A DNA stretch of 64,000 nucleotides from a bacterium (lineage in GTDB: Bacteria; Actinomycetota; Acidimicrobiia; Spongiisociales; Spongiisociaceae): contig JAPPHZ010000029.1 of assembly GCA_028820935.1 (NCBI GenBank), forward strand, positions 277,437 through 341,436, read 5' to 3'. The translations under genes and the position numbers were made by a program. The notes under the pieces are model-generated. The model was not told where the DNA came from and did no database searches. It was given only the letters and a program-made list of their open reading frames with translations. Of the stretch, positions 43,996-52,982 are shown piece after piece (position 1 is the stretch's first letter; each line of letters opens with the position of its first letter).

Positions 43996-44930
43996 AGATC
44001 TATCAGGCTCTTCAGCTCGTATCCGTTGCTGGGGTGCCGGAGCTTCGACAGGGCCCTGCGCTCGATCTGGCGGATGTGCTCCCGGGTGACGCCCAGCCTG
44101 GCGCCGATGTCGGTCAGGGTGAGCATCTGGTTTCCCGCCAACCCGTAGCGATTGACCACCACAGTGCGCTCTTCGGGGGTGAGCATGCGCAAAGCCTCTT
44201 CGATCTGGGTTCGCCTCACGGCTGCGGCGGCATGGGCGAACGGATCGGTGGCGGTCTTGTCCGGGACGAAATCCCCCAGCACCGCATCCCCGTCCTCGCC
44301 GACCGGACGATCTATCGAGATGGTGCTGGTGGGGGTGGCCAGCGCGGTTGTCACCCGGTCGATGTCGAGACCGCTGGCGGCGGCGATCTCCTCGCGGGTC
44401 GGCCGGCGCCGGAGCTCCTCGGTCAGCGTGTAGACCGTCTCGTTGACCGTTCTCACGATGTCGACCATGTGGACCGGGAGGCGGATGGTGCGAGCCTGGT
44501 TGCCGAGCCCCCGGGTGATGGCCTGGCGGATCCACCAGGTGGCGTAGGTGGAGAACTTGAAGCCCTTGCGCCAGTCGAACTTCTCCACAGCCCGAATCAG
44601 CCCGAGGTTGCCCTCTTGTATCATGTCGATCAGGTCCATGCCTCGGCCCGAATAGCGCTTGGCGATCGAGATCACGAGGCGGAGGTTCGACTGGATGAAG
44701 ATCGCTTTGGCTCTCTCTCCCTCCCTGACCAGCCGGCGTAGCTTGAGGCGGGCGGGGGGTTCGAGGTCGGGCGCGGTGTCGAGCTGTTCGCAGGCCTGGC
44801 GACCCAGTTCGATCTGGAGGGCCAGGTCAACCTCGTCCTGCGCGGTCAGGAGGGGGTGCGCCGATACCTCGTCGAGGTACAGGTCAACTGCGTCGGTCGA
44901 TAGCGGTGTCTCCCTCGCTGTCAAGACCAC
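43992..44930 (-). CDS. RNA polymerase sigma factor, group 2 (SigB/HrdB-like)
   Basis: The protein has 312 residues with a GTG start. Regions 1.2 to 4.2 are complete and region 1.1 is absent. Region 2 is FIQSNLRLVISIAKRYSGRGMDLIDMIQEGNLGLIRAVEKFDWRKG (near 78-123, described here in two overlapping stretches), with the -10 recognition helix FSTYATWWIRQAI. Region 4.2 is LGVTREHIRQIERRALSKL near 280. It therefore recognises housekeeping-type promoters and is probably a stationary-phase or stress paralogue of the RpoD at 59 kb. The TAG stop adjoins the heptamer array. Confidence 0.9.
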   Translation of the reverse strand: MVLTARETPLSTDAVDLYLDEVSAHPLLTAQDEVDLALQIELGRQACEQLDTAPDLEPPARLKLRRLVREGERAKAIFIQSNLRLVISIAKRYSGRGMDLIDMIQEGNLGLIRAVEKFDWRKGFKFSTYATWWIRQAITRGLGNQARTIRLPVHMVDIVRTVNETVYTLTEELRRRPTREEIAAASGLDIDRVTTALATPTSTISIDRPVGEDGDAVLGDFVPDKTATDPFAHAAAAVRRTQIEEALRMLTPEERTVVVNRYGLAGNQMLTLTDIGARLGVTREHIRQIERRALSKLRHPSNGYELKSLIDL

Positions 44931-45020
44931 GCCTACTTACCCCCTCTCCACGGACACGACAAGGCAACGTATCACCCTGGCAGCGATTTGGCAATGTGTT
45001 CCTTTGATTGTGCGGTCCGC

Positions 45021-46562
45021 ATGAGACAGATTCAACCCTCCGGACGGCCCGCGACGTCCTTCTGGCGGGTCGCGGCGGTGTCGCTGTTGCCCGTCCTGGG
45101 ATCGGTCCTCCTGACCGCCTGCCTGGCGCAGTCGCCGGTTGTGGTGGGGGAAGCGCCGATCCCGCCGCCCTCGGAGGTCCCCACTGTGGCCATCCTGGTC
45201 AAGGACGATGCCGGGGCGCCGATCGCCGGGGCGACTGCCGACACGGAGTACGGCCAGGAGGTGACGGACGGAAACGGTGTATTCCGGGTGCGATGGGAGG
45301 GCGAGCCCACCTCGGCCTCCGTGCAAGCGCAGGGATTCTTCCCGGGCGCGGTGTTAGTCGACTCGTTCCAGGACGAACCCGTGGAGTTGGCCCTGCGGCC
45401 CGTTGTGCTGCGCGGCACGGTGGTGGACAGCCAGGGATTCGGGTTGCCGATCGCCTCGGTCTCGCTGGGCGACGTAAACGTGATGACCGACGATCAGGGT
45501 GGCTTCGAGATATCACGCGCCTCGCCCGGCACCATCACCGTCGAACGCCCCGGATGGGTGGCGGCCGAGTTCGACTGGGACGGGGAGGTGCTGGTCCGCG
45601 AGATCATCCTGGAGCCGTATCTGATCAGGGCGCTACATGTCGGCCATACCGTGTTCGTAGCCGAGGGCCAGTGGTCGGAGCTTCTCTCGATTGCAGAGGA
45701 CACGGTGGTCAACGCCCTCGTGATCGATGTCAAGGATGAGTCGGGCCGGGTCCTATTCGACACGGACGTGAGCCTGGCCCGTGAGATCGGTGCGGTGGAC
45801 GTCCTGTTCAACATCGACCGGGTGGTCAACCAGATGGACGTCAGGGGCCTGTACAAGATCGCGCGTCTCGTGACCTTCCAGGACCCCATCGCGGCCCGGG
45901 CCATCGTCGACATGGCGGTCTTCGACACCGCCACCGGAACCTCCTTCCGCAAACGCAACCAGTACTTCCTCGATCCCACCGATCAGCAAGCTCGGGAATA
46001 CGCCTTGCGGCTGGCCGAGGAGGTCTGTGCTGCCGGGTTCGACGAGATCCAGTTCGACTACGTCCGGTTCCCGGACGGCTATCCCGACACGGCCGTCTTC
46101 GACCTGGGCGACTCGGAGGACATCCGCATAGGGACGATCACCACCTTCCTGGACCAGGCTGCCGAGCGCCTCCACCCGCTCGGCTGCGTGGTCGGGGCCG
46201 ACATCTTCGGGTTCATCACCACCGTGATCGGGGATGGGGGGATCGGCCAGGAGTTCACCGCCCTCTCCACCACGGCCGACGTGCTGTCGCCGATGGTCTA
46301 CCCGAGCCACTACTCGACCGGGTGGTTCGGCTTCGACACGCCCAACGACCACCCGGGCGAGGTGGTGGCCGGAGCGCTCGACGCGGGTCTGAAGCGGCTG
46401 GAGGGCCAGTCCATCATCCGCCCCTGGCTCCAGGACTTCTACTACACATCCGACCAGGTGAGGGAGCAGATCGATGCTGCCGAGGCGCGCTCGCTGGGTT
46501 GGATGTTGTGGAATGCGGCCAGCATCTTCAACGTGGAAGCCCTCGACCCGGAGACCCCGTGA
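45021..46562 (+). CDS. Lipoprotein with DUF4015 glycoside-hydrolase-like domain
   Basis: The protein has 513 residues from the ATG at 45021. A signal sequence ends in the lipobox LLTAC. Next come two carboxypeptidase-regulatory-like beta domains (near 45-115 and 118-190), then a TIM-barrel DUF4015 domain beginning at NALVIDVKDESGRVLFDTDV, with DEIQFDYVRFPDG near 335 and VLSPMVYPSHYSTGWFG near 415, where the acidic residues may be catalytic. DUF4015 proteins are putative glycoside hydrolases that act outside the cell, perhaps on an exopolysaccharide. The stop overlaps the glycosylase start by 4 nt. Confidence 0.82.
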   Translation: MRQIQPSGRPATSFWRVAAVSLLPVLGSVLLTACLAQSPVVVGEAPIPPPSEVPTVAILVKDDAGAPIAGATADTEYGQEVTDGNGVFRVRWEGEPTSASVQAQGFFPGAVLVDSFQDEPVELALRPVVLRGTVVDSQGFGLPIASVSLGDVNVMTDDQGGFEISRASPGTITVERPGWVAAEFDWDGEVLVREIILEPYLIRALHVGHTVFVAEGQWSELLSIAEDTVVNALVIDVKDESGRVLFDTDVSLAREIGAVDVLFNIDRVVNQMDVRGLYKIARLVTFQDPIAARAIVDMAVFDTATGTSFRKRNQYFLDPTDQQAREYALRLAEEVCAAGFDEIQFDYVRFPDGYPDTAVFDLGDSEDIRIGTITTFLDQAAERLHPLGCVVGADIFGFITTVIGDGGIGQEFTALSTTADVLSPMVYPSHYSTGWFGFDTPNDHPGEVVAGALDAGLKRLEGQSIIRPWLQDFYYTSDQVREQIDAAEARSLGWMLWNAASIFNVEALDPETP

Positions 46563-47293
46563 TCCGGACTCCCGACAACGGGGTGGAGAGCCGGCCTGCC
46601 GCTCCCACGCTTGCGTTCGACCGGCTCCAGGCCGAGTTGGTCGAGTGCCGGTTGTGCGCCCGTCTGGTGGCCTGGAGGGAGGAGTTGGCGGTGGTGAAGC
46701 GGGCCGCCTACGCCGACCATGACTACTGGGCGCGGCCGGTGCCGATGCTGGGTGGTCCCGAGGCCCGGTTGCTGATCATCGGCTTGGCCCCCGGCGCCCA
46801 TGGATCGAACCGCACCGGGCAGATGTTCACCGGGGACCGATCCGGGGCGTGGCTGTTCCGGACCCTTCACCGGGCCGGCTTCGCCAACCGTCCGGTGGCC
46901 GACCACCGGGATGACGGCTTCCGCCTGATCGACGCCGCCATTACCGCGATCGTCAGGTGCGTCCCGCCCCAGAACCGGCCCACCGCGGCCGAGCGGGATG
47001 CCTGCGCCCCCTGGATCGAGCAGGAACTCGACCTGTGCCGGCGCGTGCGGGTGGTGGTGGCGCTGGGCGGCATGGCCTTCGACCAGACGCTGCGCATCGG
47101 CCGCCGCCGTGGCTGGGAGATCCCGATCCCTAAGCCGCGTTTCTCCCACGGCGTCGAGGTCCACCCCGGTGGGGGAGCCCCCTCGATCATCGGCTGCTAC
47201 CACCCCTCCCAGCAGAACACCTTCACCGGGAAGCTGACCGAGGCCATGCTGGACGCGGTGTTCACTCGAGCGGCCCACCTGATCGATGGGTAG
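46559..47293 (+). CDS. udgB: Uracil-DNA glycosylase, type 5
   Basis: The protein has 244 residues from the GTG at 46559, which overlaps the previous stop (GTGA). Family-5 motifs are GLAPGAHGSNRTGQMFTGDRSG near residues 78-99 (here cut into parts: GLAPGAHG and MFTGDRSG) and CYHPSQQNTF near 218-227. Four cysteines, in CRLCARL near the N-terminus, in RCVPP and in GCYHPS, should bind a 4Fe-4S cluster. The enzyme removes uracil and some other deaminated bases. Placement between Suf genes could be linked to its cluster need, but this is speculation. Confidence 0.9.
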   Translation: MIRTPDNGVESRPAAPTLAFDRLQAELVECRLCARLVAWREELAVVKRAAYADHDYWARPVPMLGGPEARLLIIGLAPGAHGSNRTGQMFTGDRSGAWLFRTLHRAGFANRPVADHRDDGFRLIDAAITAIVRCVPPQNRPTAAERDACAPWIEQELDLCRRVRVVVALGGMAFDQTLRIGRRRGWEIPIPKPRFSHGVEVHPGGGAPSIIGCYHPSQQNTFTGKLTEAMLDAVFTRAAHLIDG

Positions 47294-47323
47294 TTGTGTT
47301 GTTCAGATCGGGAGAAGAACGCG

Positions 47324-47484
47324 AAAATCGCGGCACGCGTGCGCCGCCCGCCGGGCCCTCCCCCTCCGCCACCACCTTGGTCGAGACGCGTTCCGTTAGG
47401 CCCCTTGACGGGTGGTCTCGAACGATATGATCCCTCGGCGCGGCCTGGTCGACGTCGGAGCCGGACCGCTGGTAATTACGGTTA
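47324..47484 (-). ncRNA. Putative small RNA, copy B
   Basis: On the minus strand there is a promoter (47491-47519), about 160 nt with no convincing gene, and an intrinsic terminator: an 18-nt hairpin at 47330-47347 followed by four T at 47324-47327. The unit is alignable with copy A upstream of glyS, including GGTGGTGGCGG and GAGGGCCCGG near the 3' end and the promoter region. The transcript points at the 3' end of udgB, and no minus-strand gene lies downstream, so it is not a leader. Family unknown; a 6S-like RNA is possible but not shown. Confidence 0.45.
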
Positions 47485-47490
47485 TCCAAC

Positions 47491-47519
47491 AACATATAGC
47501 GGGGTTGTGACAGGTTCAA
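47491..47519 (-). promoter_or_regulatory. Promoter of putative small RNA B
   Basis: Read on the minus strand: -35 TTGAAC (47514-47519), 17-nt spacer containing TGTCACA, -10 TATGTT (47491-47496), matching the TAnnnT actinobacterial pattern. The same arrangement occurs before copy A. Confidence 0.5.
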
Positions 47520-47765
47520 CCCCCTTGTTCGGCTGGAAACAGCCATACCCGGAAGCCACGACCGGTCCGGATCGGGGCGATACGCCGTTATAGAGGTCAT
47601 AAACCCGACCAACCGACGACTTGAGACACCAGGCGCTCTCTGAGGATCGCCATTGTCGCCGGTATCTTGGCGGTGCGTCCGCCTTGGCCGGTAGAGACCG
47701 GATAGATAGCATCGGTTGACCCGTTACCATCCGCCCGCCGGATTCCGGAAGAAGGACCTGTCTCC

Positions 47766-49025
47766 TTGCCCTCACCCCCGACAACCATGTCCATCGGCGA
47801 CGAGCCTGCCTGGCTCGCCGGCCTGCGCGACCGTGGTCGCCAGGCCCTGGCGTCCGCCGCCATGCCCGGCCCCAAGGACGAGGACTGGAAGTACGTCGAC
47901 ATCGACTTCGTCCTCGACGACTTCCGTCCGGCCACCGCACCGTCCGGCGGACTGGGTCCCGACGAGTACCTCGAGGCGCTGGGAGAGGCGAGCGGACGCC
48001 TGACGATGGTGGACGGCACCGTGGTGGATGTCGAGCCCGGCGAGATCGAGGTTCATCGGACGGTTGACGTGCCGAACGGCCGGCCGGCAAGCCTCTACGG
48101 ATCGATGGCATCCCCCGAGGTTGACGTGTTCGCGGCCGCCAACCACGCCATGGCGCCGCCCGGAGCGGTGCTGACGATCCCGGCAGGCAGGACGCTGGCG
48201 GCGCCGGTGGTCGTGGACGTGCAGGCCGTGACCGCGGGGGCGGTCAGTTTCCCGCACCTGACAGTGGTAGGGGAGCCCGACTCGGAGGCCTCGGTAGTGG
48301 TGCTGTACCGCTCGGCGCCGGGTGCCGAACTGCTGGTCTGCCCCATAGTGGAGGCGCTGGCGGATCGCGGCGCCCGCCTGTCCGTCTCGGTCGTCCAGAA
48401 CCTGTCCGACCCGGCCCGCATGGTGGCGCATCATCAGTACGCAGCCGAACGGGACTCCACCCTGCGGATCGGGGAGGTGGGTCTCGGAGGGGTGTACGCC
48501 CGGCAGCGGCTGGGGATCTCCCTGGCCGGGGCGGGATCGTCGGTCCAGATGGGGGGCATCTACTTCGGCGACGGCTCGCAGGTCCTCGACTACCGCATCT
48601 ACGTCACCCACCGGGGTCCCCGTACCACGTCCGACATCTTCCTCAAGGGCGCTGTCGCCGACAACGCCCGCGCCGTCTGGACCGGACTCATGAGAATCGA
48701 GAAAGGGGCCAGGGGAACTTCCGCCTTCGAGACCAACCGCAACCTGGTGCTCTCGGACGGCGCGAAGGTCAACTCGGTCCCGAACCTGGAGATACTCACC
48801 GACGACCTCCAGTGCGGCCACGGGTCCTCCTCGGGCCCGCTGGACGAGCAGCAACTCTACTACCTGATGAGCCGCGGGCTTCCCAGGAACCCGGCCGAGC
48901 GCCTGCTGGTGAGAGGCTTCTTCAACGAGATACTGTCGGGCTTCGCCGTGCCCGAGCTGGCCGCGCCGTCGCGGCGGGCGGTGGCCGCCAAGTTCGCCGG
49001 TGCCCAGCAGCGGGTTGCGTCCTGA
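47766..49025 (+). CDS. sufD: Fe-S cluster assembly protein SufD
   Basis: The protein has 419 residues with a TTG start preceded by AAGGA; an ATG at 47787 is also possible. SufD partners SufB and SufC in the cluster scaffold complex and shares the beta-helix fold. Typical features are the N-terminal GPKDEDWKYVDI, the ARGTSAFETNRNLVLSDGAKVNSVPNLEI stretch near 316 and CGHGSSSGPLDEQQLYYLMSRGL near 355 with the conserved Cys-Gly-His. It overlaps the Rieske gene by 1 nt. sufS and sufU are not in the window. Confidence 0.94.
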   Translation: MPSPPTTMSIGDEPAWLAGLRDRGRQALASAAMPGPKDEDWKYVDIDFVLDDFRPATAPSGGLGPDEYLEALGEASGRLTMVDGTVVDVEPGEIEVHRTVDVPNGRPASLYGSMASPEVDVFAAANHAMAPPGAVLTIPAGRTLAAPVVVDVQAVTAGAVSFPHLTVVGEPDSEASVVVLYRSAPGAELLVCPIVEALADRGARLSVSVVQNLSDPARMVAHHQYAAERDSTLRIGEVGLGGVYARQRLGISLAGAGSSVQMGGIYFGDGSQVLDYRIYVTHRGPRTTSDIFLKGAVADNARAVWTGLMRIEKGARGTSAFETNRNLVLSDGAKVNSVPNLEILTDDLQCGHGSSSGPLDEQQLYYLMSRGLPRNPAERLLVRGFFNEILSGFAVPELAAPSRRAVAAKFAGAQQRVAS

Positions 49026-49351
49026 TGGCCTGGTTGGACGCCGGCGCCGCGGATGCGTTCCCCGAGGGCGGGTCCCGGGTGGACCTGGCCGGTCACGCCC
49101 TGGCCCTGTTCCGCATCGGGGACGACTTCTACGTGATCGGAGACATCTGTAGCCACGCCTTCGCATCCCTGTCCGAGGGTGAGCTCTGGGACTACGACGT
49201 GGAGTGCCCGCTCCACGGGGCGGAGTTCGACGTCCGGACCGGGATACCCCAGAGCCTGCCGGCCACCCGGCCGGTACCGACCTACGAGGTGAAGCTCGAG
49301 CAGGGCCGCGTGATGGTGAAGGTGGATGCGGGCGGGGTCACCGATGGGTAG
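49025..49351 (+). CDS. Rieske 2Fe-2S ferredoxin of the Suf cluster
   Basis: The protein has 108 residues. The 2Fe-2S ligands are C42 and H44 (ICSHAFASLS) and C61 and H64 (ECPLHGAEFDVRTG). It is a small soluble Rieske protein of the kind often placed between sufD and sufC in actinobacteria, probably an electron carrier for cluster assembly. Start ATG overlaps the sufD stop; end overlaps sufC by 8 nt. Confidence 0.92.
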   Translation: MAWLDAGAADAFPEGGSRVDLAGHALALFRIGDDFYVIGDICSHAFASLSEGELWDYDVECPLHGAEFDVRTGIPQSLPATRPVPTYEVKLEQGRVMVKVDAGGVTDG

Positions 49352-50150
49352 GACGGCGCTCCGGGTGCGGGAGCTCCGTGCCTCCATCAGCGGGCTCGCC
49401 ATCCTCAAGGGAGTCGATCTGGACGTTCCGTTCGGTGAGGTTCACGCCATCATGGGTCCCAACGGGTCGGGCAAGTCGACCCTCTGCCACGTCCTGGCCG
49501 GTAAGCCCGGCTACGAGGTGTCGGGGGCCGTTGCCGTGGATGGGACCTCGATCGCGGACCTCGACGTTCACGAACGGGCTCAGGCCGGTCTGTTCCAGGC
49601 CCTCCAGTATCCGGTGGGGATTCCCGGTCTCGACCTGGCCGTGCTGCTCGAAGAGGCGGCGGTGGCGTTGGGCACCGGTCCGGAGGAGGCCAGGGAGCGG
49701 ATCGCCACCCAGGCCCGGCGTCTCCGGATGGAACGGTTCCTCGACCGGTCCGTGAACGGGGATCTGTCCGGAGGCGAGAAGAAGCGCTCCGAGGTCTTCC
49801 AGCTGGCCGTCCTGGAGCCGCGGGTGATGGTGCTGGACGAGATCGACTCCGGGCTGGACATCGACTCGGTCCGGGAGGTCGCCGCCGCTGTGGAGGAGAT
49901 GCGGAGCGACGACGTGGCCATCCTGATGATCACCCACTACAGCCGGATCCTCAACTACGTCCGGCCCGACCGGGTGCACATCATGATGGACGGCGCCATC
50001 GTCGACTCCGGAGGGCCGGAGCTCGCGGACGAGCTGGAGGCCGGCGGCTACAGGGCGGTGCGGTCCCGCCTGGGCATCGCCGCTCCCAAGACCCCGAGCA
50101 GTACCCCCAAGGTGAGCGACTTCTTCACGGACACGCCATTTGATCTCTAG
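49344..50150 (+). CDS. sufC: Fe-S cluster assembly ATPase SufC
   Basis: The protein has 268 residues from the ATG at 49344; a GTG at 49326 would add six residues and overlap the Rieske gene further. SufC is the ABC-type ATPase of the SufBCD scaffold. Walker A is GPNGSGKST at 38-46; the signature is LSGGEKKRSEVFQL near 144; Walker B is VMVLDEIDSGLDID near 164. The SGGEKKR and DEIDSGLD motifs are characteristic of SufC as opposed to transport ATPases. The gene closes the sufD-Rieske-sufC operon. Confidence 0.95.
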   Translation: MGRTALRVRELRASISGLAILKGVDLDVPFGEVHAIMGPNGSGKSTLCHVLAGKPGYEVSGAVAVDGTSIADLDVHERAQAGLFQALQYPVGIPGLDLAVLLEEAAVALGTGPEEARERIATQARRLRMERFLDRSVNGDLSGGEKKRSEVFQLAVLEPRVMVLDEIDSGLDIDSVREVAAAVEEMRSDDVAILMITHYSRILNYVRPDRVHIMMDGAIVDSGGPELADELEAGGYRAVRSRLGIAAPKTPSSTPKVSDFFTDTPFDL

Positions 50151-50223
50151 TTCCTGATTACTTGGGATAACACCGACATCCGACCTCCGACGGTCGAGGC
50201 GAAAATCCGCCGGCGCGCACCGA

Positions 50224-50279
50224 TTCTCAGGATTCTCTAAGGCTCCTCTCAGGGAAGTCACAGGCCGGGCTTCCATATT
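50224..50279 (+). promoter_or_regulatory. Repeated response-regulator box and -10 upstream of the small exported peptide gene
   Basis: Three similar blocks in about 10-11-bp phase, TTCTCAGG (50224), TTCTCTAAGG (50233) and CTCCTCTCAGGG (50243-50254), lie 20 bp before CATATT (50274-50279), a possible -10. No -35 is obvious, so activation by a factor bound at the blocks is likely. The next gene region on the minus strand encodes an MprAB-like two-component system, and OmpR-family regulators bind such direct repeats. Confidence 0.45.
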
Positions 50280-50311
50280 TGCACCAGCAGATACGACAGG
50301 AAGGAGCCGGA

Positions 50312-50479
50312 ATGCGATTAGCGGTACTCATAGGAGCGGCGGCGCTGGTGGTCGGCGCCGCCGCCGTAGCCCTGGCCCGGGCCGACCCGGCGCCGGCCGG
50401 GGAGCCCGGTGAGGACGGCAAGGACAGAACCGGGGAAGGGGCGCCGCCGGACTCCCTGCGACCCCTTCCCCGACAGTGA
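50312..50479 (+). CDS. Small exported or membrane peptide, 55 residues
   Basis: A strong Shine-Dalgarno (AGGAAGGAG) precedes the ATG at 50312. The product has a hydrophobic N-terminus, MRLAVLIGAAALVVGAAAVALA, long enough for a signal peptide or single helix, and then a hydrophilic tail rich in Gly, Glu, Asp and Pro. No family recognised. It is convergent with the histidine kinase gene, 28 bp away, and has repeated boxes upstream (50224-50254) that suggest control by that two-component system. Confidence 0.6.
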   Translation: MRLAVLIGAAALVVGAAAVALARADPAPAGEPGEDGKDRTGEGAPPDSLRPLPRQ

Positions 50480-50506
50480 CATCAAGCCGCCGAACCAGGG
50501 CAAACC

Positions 50507-51895
50507 TCAGTTCACCCTGCCTCCGGGCTCGCCTCCTCCCTCCGCCGGGGGCAGGGTGAACCCCACCTCAGCACCGCCATCGGCTGAGTTCCTTGCGAAC
50601 ACCTCTCCTCCGTGGGCGCCGATCAGATGGTCCACTATCGCCAGCCCCAGGCCGGATCCTGGCATCGAACGGGCCTCGACCGACCGGTAGAACCGCCGGA
50701 ACACGTGGGGCAGATCGTCCTCGGGAATGCCGGGGCCGTCGTCCCGCACGGTGACCGTTCCGTTGTCGAGCACGATCTCCACCCGGCGCGCCGCCCATTT
50801 GACACCGTTGTCGACCAGGTTGCTCATGGCCCGCTCCAGCTGGGTCCGGCGTCCGGCCACCACCAGGCTCCCACCCGAGACGGTGACCTCCTTGCCGGGG
50901 AGCCGCGCGTAGCGGGAGCGGAGCTCGCGGGCCAGCGCTCCCAGGTCGACCTCCTGGATCGGTTCCGCGGCATGACGCACATCGGAGGTCAGGTCCACCA
51001 TTTCGGCGGCCAGCTGGGCCAGCTCGTTGGACTCCCGGAGGGCCGCCTCGATCAACTCGTCCCGCTCCTCCTCCTCGAGCCGGTCGTCCTGTCGCCGGAG
51101 GACCTCCAGGTTGGTCTTAAGGGCGGTGATCGGCGTCCGGAATTCGTGCCCGGCGTCGGAGACCAGCCGTTGCTGTTCCTGGCGCGACACCCGCAGCGAG
51201 TTGAGCATCGACCGGAAGGCGGTCGCCAGGCGCCCGATCTCGGCCGGGGCCGAGATGTCGAGGCGCTCCGCGGCGTACAGGTCCTCGGTGGAGGCGACGT
51301 GCTCGGCTGCGTGGGTCAGATCGCTGATCGGGCGCACCGCTCTCGAGGCCATGATCCACCCGGTGATAGCCACCAGCAGGACCCCGATGGCGCCGATGGA
51401 GAGGAGTTGTCCGGTCAGGGCCGCCAGGTTGCTCTCCAGCTGGGACTGGTCGGACAGTATCTGGAACGCGACCACCGTGCCCGGATTGTTCTCCCGCAGC
51501 AGCACCCGGACCGTGATCATCCGGTACAGGGTGTCGCCGATGCGGATATCCCGGAGGAGCGCGGGCCTGGTGCCGGCGACCACCTCCAGGTCGGCGGCGT
51601 CGACAGGCGGACTGACGCCGGCCGGCCCCAACCGGAGCAGGACGGCGCCGGTCTCGTCGAAGGCCTGGACAGAGGCGTCGTTGACGATCCGGGGCAGTAT
51701 TTCCTCGCGGCGCTCCTCGCCTTCCTCGAAGCCTCCGGTCAGCTCGTGGACCTGGGTGGCCCGCTCCCTCAGGTCCTCGTCCATGGCGCCGCGCAGCCGG
51801 CGCTCCACCGAGAGGATGGCCGCCAGGGTGAGGAGGCCGATGGCGAGGGCCGCCACCAGGCCCAGCCCCACCGCCCATCGCCAGCGCAGGCTCAT
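50507..51895 (-). CDS. Sensor histidine kinase, MprB-like
   Basis: The protein has 462 residues. Order: first helix near 8-30, an extracytoplasmic domain of about 125 residues, second helix near 160-180, HAMP, then HisKA and HATPase domains. The phospho-acceptor is H250 in [21 protein letters not shown] (quoted as [11 protein letters not shown]). The N box is [10 protein letters not shown], with G boxes [10 protein letters not shown] and GSGLGLAIV. The H-box sequence, followed by ALKTNLEVL, resembles MprB and related envelope-stress kinases of actinobacteria. It overlaps the regulator gene by 4 nt. Confidence 0.9.
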   Translation of the reverse strand: MSLRWRWAVGLGLVAALAIGLLTLAAILSVERRLRGAMDEDLRERATQVHELTGGFEEGEERREEILPRIVNDASVQAFDETGAVLLRLGPAGVSPPVDAADLEVVAGTRPALLRDIRIGDTLYRMITVRVLLRENNPGTVVAFQILSDQSQLESNLAALTGQLLSIGAIGVLLVAITGWIMASRAVRPISDLTHAAEHVASTEDLYAAERLDISAPAEIGRLATAFRSMLNSLRVSRQEQQRLVSDAGHEFRTPITALKTNLEVLRRQDDRLEEEERDELIEAALRESNELAQLAAEMVDLTSDVRHAAEPIQEVDLGALARELRSRYARLPGKEVTVSGGSLVVAGRRTQLERAMSNLVDNGVKWAARRVEIVLDNGTVTVRDDGPGIPEDDLPHVFRRFYRSVEARSMPGSGLGLAIVDHLIGAHGGEVFARNSADGGAEVGFTLPPAEGGGEPGGRVN

Positions 51896-52575
51896 GGCTC
51901 CCTTGCCACGTAGCCGACCCCGCGCACGGTGTGGATGAGGCGAGGCTCCCCATCGGCCTCGAGCTTGCGCCTCACGTAGCCGACATAGACCTCCAGGGGG
52001 TTCGAGGAGGTCTCGAAGGAGTAGCCCCAGATGCGGTCCATGATCACGTCCCGGGTCAGCACGATCCTGCGGTTGGCGAGGAGGAGTTCCAGCAGGTCGA
52101 ACTCGGTCTTGGTCAGATGGACCTCGCGGTCCCCTCTGTGGACCTGCCGGGTGGCGGGATCGAGAGTGAGGTCTGCGAGTTGGAGGGCGTGGTCGCCGTC
52201 GGAAGCCCCGCTGCGGCGGAGCAGAGCCCTGATCCTGGCCAGCAACTCGTCCAGGGCGAACGGTTTGACCAGGTAGTCGTCGGCGCCGGCGTCCAGGCCT
52301 TCCACCCGGTTCGAGACGTCGTGGCGGGCGGTGAGCATCAGGATGGGTGTCCTGTCGCCGAGGGCCCGGAGGTGCCGAGCCATTCCCAGCCCGTCCAGGC
52401 GGGGCATCATGACGTCGAGAATGATGGCGTCGACGGGGTGGATGGCCAGTTGTTCGAGCCCCGCCATGCCGTCCCCGGCCGTGACGACCTCGTATCCCTC
52501 CAACCTGAGGGCCCGGCGCAGCGACCGGCGGACCTCCTGGTCGTCCTCGACTACGAGAAGCCTTCCACTGCTCAC
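51892..52575 (-). CDS. Response regulator, OmpR/MprA family
   Basis: The protein has 227 residues. Receiver domain residues are D11, D12, the phospho-acceptor D54 (AIILDVMMP), T82 and K104. The C-terminal half is a winged helix ([48 protein letters not shown]; each shown in part). OmpR-family regulators bind direct repeats and act with the kinase encoded downstream. The likely target nearby is the triple box at 50224-50254. Confidence 0.92.
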   Translation of the reverse strand: MSSGRLLVVEDDQEVRRSLRRALRLEGYEVVTAGDGMAGLEQLAIHPVDAIILDVMMPRLDGLGMARHLRALGDRTPILMLTARHDVSNRVEGLDAGADDYLVKPFALDELLARIRALLRRSGASDGDHALQLADLTLDPATRQVHRGDREVHLTKTEFDLLELLLANRRIVLTRDVIMDRIWGYSFETSSNPLEVYVGYVRRKLEADGEPRLIHTVRGVGYVAREP

Positions 52576-52618
52576 GAGTTCAGGTTAAACGCGCCCTGTG
52601 GCATGGCAGGGGTTCGTT

Positions 52619-52900
52619 TCAGGTGGCGAGCCGGTCGATCCGGGCGGCCAGATCGGTGTCCTTGCGGGTGAGGCCGCCCTCGTCATGGGTGGTCAGCGAG
52701 ATGGTGACCCGCCGGTAGCGGATGTCGATGTCGGGATGGTGGAAGGCCCGCTCGGCCACCACCCCCACCGAGGCCACGAACCCGATAGCCGAGGCGAAGT
52801 CGGCGAGGACGAAGGTCCTGGAGATCGTCTCATCCTGTATCTCCCAGCCAGGATGGGACTCGAGGAAGGCCTGTCTCTCAGATCCGTCCAGAAGCGCCAT
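52619..52900 (-). CDS. Pterin-4a-carbinolamine dehydratase
   Basis: The protein has 93 residues from the ATG at 52900, the usual size of the PCD/DCoH family. The active-site histidine pair is in AFHHPDIDIRYRRV, followed by LTTHDEGGLT with the third histidine. The enzyme dehydrates 4a-hydroxytetrahydropterin in cofactor recycling, though many bacterial members have no known hydroxylase partner. The reading frame extends upstream to 52954 without added similarity. Confidence 0.9.
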   Translation of the reverse strand: MALLDGSERQAFLESHPGWEIQDETISRTFVLADFASAIGFVASVGVVAERAFHHPDIDIRYRRVTISLTTHDEGGLTRKDTDLAARIDRLAT

Positions 52901-52982
52901 GCACTCACCATAACCCCATATCCGGTGACGGGCGGGGTACCCTCGCCAGGGCACGCGCCCAGGCTGCGATCCGGGGAGAGGA

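Noticed and set aside
47500-47560. tmRNA or SRP RNA gene next to sufD
   Set aside because: GGTTCAACCCC and CCGGAAG look suggestive, but no tRNA-like end with CCA and no SRP tetraloop arrangement is present; GGTTCAA is explained by the -35 box of the minus-strand promoter.
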